Source of the DNA: Lachnospiraceae bacterium
GTDB taxonomy: Bacteria; Bacillota; Clostridia; Lachnospirales; Lachnospiraceae
NCBI GenBank assembly: GCA_016282745.1
Contig: JAEELL010000146.1
Location: forward strand, 142,127-206,126
Direction of reading: 5' to 3'
Length of the DNA: 64,000 nucleotides
The notes beneath the pieces were generated by a model, which was given only the letters and a program-made list of their open reading frames with translations, was not told the DNA's origin and searched no databases. Shown here one piece after another: positions 33,761-42,676 of the stretch (the stretch's first letter is position 1; every line of letters starts with the position of its first letter). The position numbers and the translations under genes are program-made.

Positions 33761-34338
33761 TGGCTGATTTACAAGAACGATTAGATAAAATGGAACTGGC
33801 AATAAATAAACCATCTTTCAGACAAAGTGGTGGAAAAGCTAATGAAGTTAATTATTGGATATTTGATTATCCTCCTGAAGCAGAATTAGAAGTAAGAGAA
33901 CGTATCGAGTATCTGAAAAAGAAAAACGATAAGGGAAAAGATGATTATACATTAGTTGTTTTTGATCTTTACGACATAATAATTGATTTTTTAAAGGATA
34001 ATGATTTTTTAGAAAAGTGCTTTGAATTTGAAAAAAGAAGAGGACTAGACAAAATCACAAAAGCTGTTACAAGATCTATGAAAATAGATTTTGATGATAG
34101 TTATATTGTTCAGTTTATTAAGGAGAATACACCAGATAATGCAATTGTTTTTTTGACAGGAGTCGGAAAATGTTATCCGATATTAAGATCTCATAAAGCA
34201 ATTAATAATTTGCATCAAGGTTTTGTAAAAGCGCCAGTGGTAATGTTTTTCCCAGGAACATATACGGAACAAGAGTTGATTTTATTTGATGAAATAAAAG
34301 ATGATAATTACTATAGAGCGTTTAAATTAGTAAAGTAG
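33760..34338 (+). CDS. brxB: BrxB (DUF1788)
   Basis: A 192-residue protein: YWIFDYPPEAELEVRERIEYLKKK, LVVFDLYDIIIDFL, VFLTGVGKCYPILRSHKAINNLHQ and PVVMFFPGTYTEQELILF are characteristic DUF1788 blocks. BrxB is a core part of the BREX protein complex; its chemistry is unknown. It begins at the last base of brxA and is followed by brxC after 12 bases. Confidence 0.92.
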   Translation: MADLQERLDKMELAINKPSFRQSGGKANEVNYWIFDYPPEAELEVRERIEYLKKKNDKGKDDYTLVVFDLYDIIIDFLKDNDFLEKCFEFEKRRGLDKITKAVTRSMKIDFDDSYIVQFIKENTPDNAIVFLTGVGKCYPILRSHKAINNLHQGFVKAPVVMFFPGTYTEQELILFDEIKDDNYYRAFKLVK

Positions 34339-34350
34339 GAGGAACTACAA

Positions 34351-37300
34351 ATGAAAATAAAAGATATGTTTGTCAAACCAATAGATAGAGATATTCAGGG
34401 TGTTATTATTGTTGGACAAGGCGAAGAAACTAATGTTGCTCAGGAATTAGAAGAATACGTTGTAACAAAAGAACTTCAGAAACACTTTGCTGAGTTTTTT
34501 GAAGTTTATAAAAAAGGTGTTATCGGAAACACTAATGAAATTGGTGTGTGGATTTCTGGCTTCTTCGGAAGTGGTAAATCTCATTTCTTGAAAATACTTT
34601 CATATTTGTTAGCTAATAAAGAAGTGAACGGGAAGAAAGCAATAGAATATTTCGAAGATGATAATAAGATTTCAGATGCTATGGTGCTGGCAGACATGAA
34701 ACTTGCTGCAGAGACTCCTAGTGACGTTATTTTGTTTAATATAGATTCTAAAAGTGATGCTACAGGAAAAAGCGATAAAGATGCAATAGTTAATGTGTTT
34801 TTAAAGGTATTTAACGAAGTTAGAGGTTTTTGTGGGCAGAGTCCATACCTTGCGGATCTTGAAGAAGCATTAACAGATGCAAATAAATATGATGAATTTA
34901 AAACAAAGTTTGAGGAGTATTATGGCTCTGCTTGGGAAGAATCAAGACATCGAATTGATTTTATTGAGGATGATGTTGTTGATTCTTTGGTTGATATTGA
35001 TTTCATGAGTGAATCTTCAGCCCGTAATTGGTTTGAAAAGGCAAATGAGGCATATAGAATTAGCATAGAAGATTTTGCCAAGCGTGTTAAAAGATATATA
35101 GATAAAAAAGGTAATAATCATCATGTGGTATTTATGGTTGATGAAGTAGGACAATACATAGGTGAAGACTCAAACCTAATGTTGAATCTCCAGACTGTTA
35201 GGGAAGAATTAAGTAAGGAATGTAAAGGAAAAGCTTGGGTTGTCGTAACTAGCCAGCAAGATATTGATTCTATCACAAAAGTTAAAGGAAATGATTTTTC
35301 GAAAATTCAAGGTCGTTTTGCAACGAGGCTTTCTTTATCATCAGCTAACGTTGATGAGGTTATTAAGAAGAGAATTTTAGCTAAAACCGATGTCGCTTCT
35401 GAAACATTAAGAGTTGAATATGAACAAAAATCAACAGTAATTAAGAATTTGATTTTTTTCAATGATGGGATTGAAAAAAAGATATATTCGGGAGAAAACG
35501 ACTATGCGGAAGTATATCCATTTATTCCATATCAATTTAATTTGCTTGCTGCAGTTCTTACATCGATTCGTACTCATGGAGCATCTGGCAAGCATTTATC
35601 GGAAGGCGAAAGATCAATGCTTGCTTTGTTCAAAGAATCAGCTATGGCATTAAAGGAAAATGAGAGCGGAACTATAATTCCGTTCTATAGATTTTATAAT
35701 GCTTTAGAAAGTTTTTTGGATCATAGTCACAGGGGCGTTATTATGAGGGCTTATGATAACAGTTATATTAATCCAGAAAAAAAAGAGGCTGACGTATTTG
35801 CTGTAGATGTGCTGAAAACTTTGTTTATGATTAAGTATGTCAATGAAATTGAAGCCAATATTGAAAACATAACTACTTTGATGGTGGATAATATTAATCA
35901 AGACAGAATAACTCTTAAAAATAAAGTTGAAGAAGCCTTAAAGGTTCTTATTAGCCAGATGCTTGTTCAAAAGAATGATAAGTTATATGTTTTCTTAACA
36001 GATGAAGAACAGGAAATTAATAGGGAAATTGAAAATCAATCTGTTGATAGAAGTGAAGTTATTGCAAGCGTATCAAATATGCTTTTTGAAGGATTATTTA
36101 CAGATAAGAAATATAGATATCCCGAGTTTAATGGACGATATTCGTTCCCATTTAATCAAAAGGTGGATGACAGACCATATAAGGGCACTCAAAGTTATGA
36201 TTTTGGTTTATCAATAATCACGCCATGGTATGAGGGCGGAACAGATGACACTACTCTTAGAATGATGTCTGGACAGGGGAATGAAGTAATAGTGTTACTT
36301 CCAGATGATACTGCATTTTTAGATGAATTACATAGATATTTAAAGATTGAAAAGTACTTAAGATTAAGTTCTTCATCTCAATTAACTAAATATGAAACTA
36401 TTAAAGAATCAAAGCGAGTTGAGATGAGAGAACGTAATTCGAATGCAAAACTTTATCTACAGGAAAGCCTTAAAGATGCGACTATTTATGTTAATGGCGA
36501 TGTAGCTAAACTTTCATCAAAGGATGTGACAAGCAGAATAAATGAGGCGTTAGGAAGATTAGTGCAAACAGTTTATCATAAGTTGCCATATATAACTGAA
36601 GCAAAGAATGATTCTGATATTCGAAAACTTTTTATAGCAGATAATCAACTAACATTAGACCTGGGAGATGCAGGAGTACCTAATCAAAATGCATTGATGG
36701 ACGTGTTGGCTTTTATTAAAACTAATACGAATATTCATATGAAAACGTCTATGAAATCTATTAAAGACAGATTTATGAGAGCACCTTATGGATTTGTTGA
36801 AGATGATGTTTTTTGGTTAGTTGCGAGATTGTTCAAAAATGGAGATTTATTATTTACGGTCAACGGAGCGAATGTAACAGTATTAAACAAAGAACCAGAT
36901 GAAATTATTAGTTATATTACAAAAAAGCAGTTCGTAGATAAACTACTGATAGAGGAACGTGAAAAAGTTCCTGAAAATTATAAGAAAGCAGTTAGAACAA
37001 CTATTAAAGAATTATTTAATGTTTCTAGTGCATCTGATGACGAAGATACAATGATGAAAAACTTCCAAAAGTATTCAACAGATATGATACACAAGATAGA
37101 AGTGCTGGAAACTAATTATACAACTAGAGCATTTCCCGGAAAGGACGTGTTAAAAGAAGGAAAAGCTCTTCTTACAGGTGTATTACGCCAATCAACACCT
37201 AAGGATTTCTTTGAGTATGTATTTAAAAATCAAGAAGAGTTGTTAGATTATGCGGATGATTATGATCCATTAAGTAAATTCTTTAAGGGAGAGCAACATA

Positions 37301-37932
37301 CGATTTTTTCTCGTGCACTTGATATGCTAGAAATCTATGATGATAGTAAAACGTATATTGTTAATGCAGAACTAGAAAAAATTGTGGATGAAATGCGTTC
37401 GATTGTTTCGAAAAAGATGCCTTATTCGGATATCCCTAAATTGCCTGAATTGAGGGAAAAGTTTATGGATATATACACATCACTTTTACAGGAAGAAACA
37501 AAACCTGTTGTAGATTCTATAGATAGCGATCAAAGACGTGTGATTGAAGAAGTTACGGGTAAAGAATATGAAAATGAGAGAAAATCAAAATATACTCAAC
37601 TTTTTATAGAAATAAGAGATGGCGCAGAATCATGTAATAACATATCTATTTTGAGAAGTTACGCTGATAGATCAGACGCTTTGAAAATACGTTTGTTAAA
37701 TGAGATGGCAGCGTTAGATGCTGAAATAAAAAAGAAGAAGAGCAGTAATGAAGTTGGTGTTGCTGTAGATGTTCCGGAGAAAAGAGTAAAAAATATAACA
37801 GCAAAAACAGTTACACAAACGAAGACATGGACAATTAAAAACGAAGATGATATTGATAAATATCTAAAACAGATGAAGTCTAAAATTATGTCTGAGTTAG
37901 ATGATAACACTACTATAAATATTGAATTTTAA
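34351..37932 (+). CDS. brxC: BrxC, BREX P-loop ATPase
   Basis: A 1,193-residue protein. Walker A GFFGSGKSH at residues 70-78; VVFMVDEVGQYIGED around 260-275 is the Walker B/sensor area; FATRLSLSSANVDEVIKKRIL follows, then long helical regions. BrxC is the large AAA-like ATPase of type 1 BREX needed for phage exclusion and host methylation. Length matches known BrxC (about 1,200). Confidence 0.95.
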   Translation: MKIKDMFVKPIDRDIQGVIIVGQGEETNVAQELEEYVVTKELQKHFAEFFEVYKKGVIGNTNEIGVWISGFFGSGKSHFLKILSYLLANKEVNGKKAIEYFEDDNKISDAMVLADMKLAAETPSDVILFNIDSKSDATGKSDKDAIVNVFLKVFNEVRGFCGQSPYLADLEEALTDANKYDEFKTKFEEYYGSAWEESRHRIDFIEDDVVDSLVDIDFMSESSARNWFEKANEAYRISIEDFAKRVKRYIDKKGNNHHVVFMVDEVGQYIGEDSNLMLNLQTVREELSKECKGKAWVVVTSQQDIDSITKVKGNDFSKIQGRFATRLSLSSANVDEVIKKRILAKTDVASETLRVEYEQKSTVIKNLIFFNDGIEKKIYSGENDYAEVYPFIPYQFNLLAAVLTSIRTHGASGKHLSEGERSMLALFKESAMALKENESGTIIPFYRFYNALESFLDHSHRGVIMRAYDNSYINPEKKEADVFAVDVLKTLFMIKYVNEIEANIENITTLMVDNINQDRITLKNKVEEALKVLISQMLVQKNDKLYVFLTDEEQEINREIENQSVDRSEVIASVSNMLFEGLFTDKKYRYPEFNGRYSFPFNQKVDDRPYKGTQSYDFGLSIITPWYEGGTDDTTLRMMSGQGNEVIVLLPDDTAFLDELHRYLKIEKYLRLSSSSQLTKYETIKESKRVEMRERNSNAKLYLQESLKDATIYVNGDVAKLSSKDVTSRINEALGRLVQTVYHKLPYITEAKNDSDIRKLFIADNQLTLDLGDAGVPNQNALMDVLAFIKTNTNIHMKTSMKSIKDRFMRAPYGFVEDDVFWLVARLFKNGDLLFTVNGANVTVLNKEPDEIISYITKKQFVDKLLIEEREKVPENYKKAVRTTIKELFNVSSASDDEDTMMKNFQKYSTDMIHKIEVLETNYTTRAFPGKDVLKEGKALLTGVLRQSTPKDFFEYVFKNQEELLDYADDYDPLSKFFKGEQHTIFSRALDMLEIYDDSKTYIVNAELEKIVDEMRSIVSKKMPYSDIPKLPELREKFMDIYTSLLQEETKPVVDSIDSDQRRVIEEVTGKEYENERKSKYTQLFIEIRDGAESCNNISILRSYADRSDALKIRLLNEMAALDAEIKKKKSSNEVGVAVDVPEKRVKNITAKTVTQTKTWTIKNEDDIDKYLKQMKSKIMSELDDNTTINIEF

Positions 37933-37943
37933 AGAGGTAATCA

Positions 37944-40900
37944 ATGAATAAAACAGTAATCAAGAACTTTGCTATATGGGCAAGAAATAAATTAATAGCA
38001 GATGTACAATACCGTGCAGGCTTGTTAGGAATAACTGAAAATGGAATAGCAAATAGGCTTCCACAGTCTACAAAAACAACGGATTTTTATGATATAGGAA
38101 CCACAGAGCCTTTTGCAGTTTCAGGAAAAGTGCGAAGTCAAAGAGAAAAGTTGGTAGAAGTATTGCGTGAAAAAGAAAAAGAAACGGATTATGACACTGC
38201 CTATAAGTATGTATTAGAAGAAGTGGCGTATACATGGTTTAATAGATTGATTGCTGTAAGATTTATGGAAGTAAATGACTATTTTCCTTCGCATGTAAGA
38301 GTACTTTCGTCTGAAAATGGAAAGATGGAGCCTGATATCGTAACTGAACCATTTAATTCAGAGTTGCTTTTTTCTGATAGTGAAAAAGAATTAGTATTGC
38401 AGTTGCAAAAAGATAATAAGATAGATGATTTATTCAGATTATTGTTTATTAAACAATGTAATTCTATGAATGAATTATTGCCATACTTATTCGAAAAAAC
38501 GGATGATTATACAGAGCTATTACTATATTTATCAGTTGTTGATAAAGAGGGCGTTGTTTATAAACTTGTAAATGACATCCCAGAAGAAGATTTTGATGTT
38601 AATAGAGGCGGACAGGTAGAAATCATTGGATGGTTATATCAGTATTATAATACTGAACCAAAGAATGCTGCGTTTGCAAAGAATGGGAAGATAACTAAAG
38701 AAGAAATTCCGGCAGTGACTCAGTTATTTACGCCAGACTGGATAGTTAGATATATGGTAGAAAATAGTTTAGGACGTTTATGGTTGGAAGGACATCCAAA
38801 CGAAACCTTACAGCGCGAGTGGAAATATTATCTTGAGGAAGCAGAGCAGGAGTCAGAAGTAGAAGTAAAACTTGCAGAGATAAGAGAGGAACACGCTAAA
38901 CTCAATCCAGAAGATATCAAGTTGATAGATCCATGTATGGGATCAGGTCATATCTTGGTGTATGCTTTTGATGTCTTTATGCAGATATATGAAAGTGCAG
39001 GCTGGAGTCAAAGAGATGCAGCCAGAAGTATACTTGAAAACAATATATATGGATTAGATATTGATGATAGAGCTGGACAGATGGCATACTTTGCAGTAAT
39101 GATGAAAGCTCGTCAATACAATAGAAGGATCCTAAGTAAGGATACTAAGTTTAATGTTTATGCAATTCAGGAAAGTAATGGAATAACAACCGAGCAATTA
39201 AAGCGTTTAGGTGCAGGTCTTAGTAATATAGAAATGACAAATGCCCTTAATCAGGTTAATGGATTAATCGAGAACTTTAAAGATGCTAAAGAATATGGTT
39301 CTATTATTAATGTTGAAGAGTATGATTGGGATTTATTGAAGAGATTTGCTACACCAAAGGAAATGGGCGAAGGACAAATGTCTTTGGATATATATGGAAC
39401 ACAAGAAGTGGCTGAAAAAATACAGCATTTGTTACCGATAGCAAAAGCGATGGCACAGAAATATGAGGTTGTTGTAACAAATCCGCCGTATATGGGAATT
39501 AGTAATGGAAGTTCCAAACTTAATGACTATGTTAAGAAACATTTTTCTGAAGGTAAAGAAGATCTTTTTTCGGTTTTTATTATGAAATGTATGCAATACG
39601 CACAGCAGAACGCATTTGCTTCTATGATAACACAACATACATGGATGTTTCTGTCTAGAGCTGAAAAATTACGTGATATTATGTTAAATAATAATTTGAT
39701 AAATATGATACATTTAGGAACAAAGGCTTTTGATGAAATCAGTGGAGAAGTTGTTCAAACTGTTACTTTCATTTATAGAAAAAAACATATGAATGATTAT
39801 AATAGCGTGTGTTGTAGGGCGATAAATGGAATATCTGAAAATGAGAAAGAAAAATTATTCTTAAGTAGGAATTCTATGTATGAATTTTGTCAAGATGATT
39901 TTTATAAGATACCAGGAAAAATAATGTCATATTGGATTAGTCAAAATTTCATAAATAATTTTGAAAATGAAAAATTTGCGGATATTGTTGATGCAAGAGT
40001 AGGATTAGATACAGGAGATAACGATACTTTTCTACGACTATGGCCAGAAGTTGATTTTGTTGATATTAATATGAAAGCTAGTGCAGAACAAGAATTTTTT
40101 GAGAGTAAAAGAAAGTATGCGCCACATACTAAAGGGGGGAGTTATAGAAAATGGTACGGTAATTTTGATTATGTAATTAAATTCGATGAATTAAGTTATA
40201 ATAGGTTATCAACAATGGGAAATCATTTGCCGTCAAGACAATTTTATTTCAAAGAAGGGGCATCATGGACAAGAGTATCAAGTAAATTTGCAGTCAGATA
40301 TAGTCCAAAAGGGATGGTCTTTAATTCGGCATGTCCAACTATTTTCTGCAAGCAGAATTTACAATTATATACATTAGCTTTAATTAATTCTATTGTCACT
40401 TCATATTATGTAGAACTCTTAAGTCCGACCATTAATTTTCAAGCTGGAGATATTGGAAAAATTCCTTATCTAAAAAGTGAAAAATGTATGACAGAGATAA
40501 ACGAGATAGCCAAAGAATGTTTAAAGTTATCAGAATGTGATTGGAATTCTTATGAAAATTCGTGGGATTTTGTAACATGTCCATTAATAAAAGGAAAAAC
40601 AATAGGAAGATTAGTAGAAAATAAGTATAAAGAATGGGAAACAGAATGTGAAGAACGCTTTAATCAATTAAAAGCAAATGAAGAGGAATTAAATAGAATA
40701 TTTATTGATATTTATGGTCTCCAAGATGAGATTGTACCAGAAGTTGATGATAAGGATGTTACAGTTCGTAAAGCTGATTTACAGCGTGATATCAAGAGTC
40801 TTTTATCATATGCGGTAGGGTGCATGTTTGGAAGATATTCGTTAGATGTAGAAGGACTAGCGTATGCTGGTGGAGAATGGGATGCAAGTAAATATACTTC

Positions 40901-41576
40901 GTTTATTCCTGATGATGATAATGTGATTCCGATAACAGATGAAGAGTATTTAGAGGATGATATTGTAGCAAGATTATGCGAGTGGTTAAAAGTTGTTTAT
41001 GGTGAGGATACATTATCAGAAAATCTAGATTTTATCGCAAATTCTATTGGAACTAAAGGATCAACTAGTAAAGAGAAGATTAGAAACTATTTCTTAAACA
41101 ACTTTTTTGCTGATCATTGTGCCACATATTCAGTAACTGGATCTGGTAAAAGACCGATATATTGGTTGTTTGATAGTGGTAAGCAAAATGGCTTCAAAGC
41201 ACTAGTGTATTTACATAGGTATACGCCGGATACAATTGGTAATCTGCGTGTTGATTATTTGCATCGTATGCAAAAAGTTTATGAAAACCAAATCAGTCAT
41301 CAACAGAATGTAATTGATAATAGTACTGACAATAAGGAAATAAATAAAGCAACAAAGCGTAAAGAAACACTCCAAAAGCAATTAAAAGAGTGTCGAGACT
41401 ATGATGAAAAGATTGGTCATTTGGCACTATCTAGAATTGAATTAGACTTGGATGATGGAGTGAAATACAACTACCGCAAAGTGCAAACTGCGAGTGATGG
41501 AGTTTTTTATGAAGTGCTTGCCGATAGTAAAAAAATAATGATGGACGAAAAAAAATACAGAGAGTTCAAAGCATAA
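37944..41576 (+). CDS. pglX: PglX, BREX adenine-specific DNA methyltransferase
   Basis: A 1,210-residue enzyme. SAM-binding motif I DPCMGSGH at 329-336, GLDIDDRAGQMAYFAVMMKAR around 370, catalytic motif IV NPPY at 513-516. The C-terminal half carries target recognition and coiled-coil regions. PglX methylates an asymmetric host motif at N6-adenine, marking self DNA. The frame is intact over the full length, so the system looks functional. The methylated motif cannot be read from sequence. Confidence 0.95.
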   Translation: MNKTVIKNFAIWARNKLIADVQYRAGLLGITENGIANRLPQSTKTTDFYDIGTTEPFAVSGKVRSQREKLVEVLREKEKETDYDTAYKYVLEEVAYTWFNRLIAVRFMEVNDYFPSHVRVLSSENGKMEPDIVTEPFNSELLFSDSEKELVLQLQKDNKIDDLFRLLFIKQCNSMNELLPYLFEKTDDYTELLLYLSVVDKEGVVYKLVNDIPEEDFDVNRGGQVEIIGWLYQYYNTEPKNAAFAKNGKITKEEIPAVTQLFTPDWIVRYMVENSLGRLWLEGHPNETLQREWKYYLEEAEQESEVEVKLAEIREEHAKLNPEDIKLIDPCMGSGHILVYAFDVFMQIYESAGWSQRDAARSILENNIYGLDIDDRAGQMAYFAVMMKARQYNRRILSKDTKFNVYAIQESNGITTEQLKRLGAGLSNIEMTNALNQVNGLIENFKDAKEYGSIINVEEYDWDLLKRFATPKEMGEGQMSLDIYGTQEVAEKIQHLLPIAKAMAQKYEVVVTNPPYMGISNGSSKLNDYVKKHFSEGKEDLFSVFIMKCMQYAQQNAFASMITQHTWMFLSRAEKLRDIMLNNNLINMIHLGTKAFDEISGEVVQTVTFIYRKKHMNDYNSVCCRAINGISENEKEKLFLSRNSMYEFCQDDFYKIPGKIMSYWISQNFINNFENEKFADIVDARVGLDTGDNDTFLRLWPEVDFVDINMKASAEQEFFESKRKYAPHTKGGSYRKWYGNFDYVIKFDELSYNRLSTMGNHLPSRQFYFKEGASWTRVSSKFAVRYSPKGMVFNSACPTIFCKQNLQLYTLALINSIVTSYYVELLSPTINFQAGDIGKIPYLKSEKCMTEINEIAKECLKLSECDWNSYENSWDFVTCPLIKGKTIGRLVENKYKEWETECEERFNQLKANEEELNRIFIDIYGLQDEIVPEVDDKDVTVRKADLQRDIKSLLSYAVGCMFGRYSLDVEGLAYAGGEWDASKYTSFIPDDDNVIPITDEEYLEDDIVARLCEWLKVVYGEDTLSENLDFIANSIGTKGSTSKEKIRNYFLNNFFADHCATYSVTGSGKRPIYWLFDSGKQNGFKALVYLHRYTPDTIGNLRVDYLHRMQKVYENQISHQQNVIDNSTDNKEINKATKRKETLQKQLKECRDYDEKIGHLALSRIELDLDDGVKYNYRKVQTASDGVFYEVLADSKKIMMDEKKYREFKA

Positions 41577-41625
41577 AAGGGAGTGTTAAGTTGATGCTTC
41601 AAAAAAATGCAATTAAAGGAGTATT

Positions 41626-42675
41626 ATGAATAATTCTGAAAAATTGTTGAGTGCATTTTCTGAGGAGATATTTTTTGAGGAGCTGGTTTTTAAAAACTTA
41701 GAATTTTATTTGGATGAAAAACATAAGGTTGAATTGGCGGACTTGATGATTTATTTGAAAGATAAGGTTCTGGTAATACAGTTAAAGGCAAGAGAGGAAT
41801 CAAAGCAAACTTGGGATTTGGAAAAAGAATCTCAGTGGGTTATTAAAAAGTGTAAAATTGCAAAAAAGCAAATCAAAGATACTATTAATTATATAAATAG
41901 TAATACAATTACATTTTCAAATGATATGGGGAATGTCGTAACTATATCGAAGTCAGTTGAAATTGTCCCATTAGTTGTTTTTATTAATGACAGGGTTGAT
42001 GTTTATGAGCATTTATTAAGAAAACACAATGACGGTGGAATGGATATTAACTGTATATCTTTTAATGACTATAAGGAGATGTGTAAAAAACTATTAACTC
42101 CTGGTGATATAATAGAGTATCTAAAATGGAGAAATAATTTTTATCTTTTGCACGGGAATATTGATATTTTATTGACCGATACGGATTGGGGAGTTCTTAC
42201 CTCAAAACCACAACACAAGGAAAGTTTAATTAACCAATATTTAATTGAAATGTTTGGCGATTATAATATATTGGAAGAAAAAGATTACTTATTGAAATTC
42301 AACTATTTTGTTAAAAAATTAAATAAACACTTAGATTCAGTCGATACTTTGGATGGAATTATAGAATTGATTGTTATATTTGCAAACTTTCACCAATATG
42401 AAGCAAAAGCATTTGTTGAACGACTAGTAAAGACTATTGATACGTCTAAAAATATTAAAAAGACTAAAATTTGTGGTTCATTACGAAATATTCTAACCAA
42501 GATTGGTATCATTTTTGTTGCATCGGAAAAGGGAGAGTTTTATTCAAAAGAAGGATTGATTTCGATAATGAATAAAGATGCAAGAAAAGATATTAAAACA
42601 TTATTACAGATATATATTTATTGGATAAATAGGGAAGAGTACAAGATTGATTTTATTTTGTATCAGGAGAATTGA
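41626..42675 (+). CDS. Predicted PD-(D/E)xK-type nuclease inserted in the BREX operon
   Basis: A 349-residue protein. The N-terminal part has VELADLMIYLKDKVLVIQLKAR: D39 and Q52-x-K54 on consecutive strands, the arrangement of PD-(D/E)xK nucleases with E replaced by Q. The rest (residues 120-349) is helical with no recognised domain. It lies between pglX and pglZ, one base from pglZ, thus in the BREX operon. It is not one of the six core proteins. An extra effector or restriction subunit is inferred; activity is unproven. Confidence 0.6.
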   Translation: MNNSEKLLSAFSEEIFFEELVFKNLEFYLDEKHKVELADLMIYLKDKVLVIQLKAREESKQTWDLEKESQWVIKKCKIAKKQIKDTINYINSNTITFSNDMGNVVTISKSVEIVPLVVFINDRVDVYEHLLRKHNDGGMDINCISFNDYKEMCKKLLTPGDIIEYLKWRNNFYLLHGNIDILLTDTDWGVLTSKPQHKESLINQYLIEMFGDYNILEEKDYLLKFNYFVKKLNKHLDSVDTLDGIIELIVIFANFHQYEAKAFVERLVKTIDTSKNIKKTKICGSLRNILTKIGIIFVASEKGEFYSKEGLISIMNKDARKDIKTLLQIYIYWINREEYKIDFILYQEN

Positions 42676-42676
42676 T

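Noticed and set aside
40130..40145. Run of six G in pglX as a phase-variation tract
   Set aside because: Too short for efficient slippage, and the frame is open through the whole gene.
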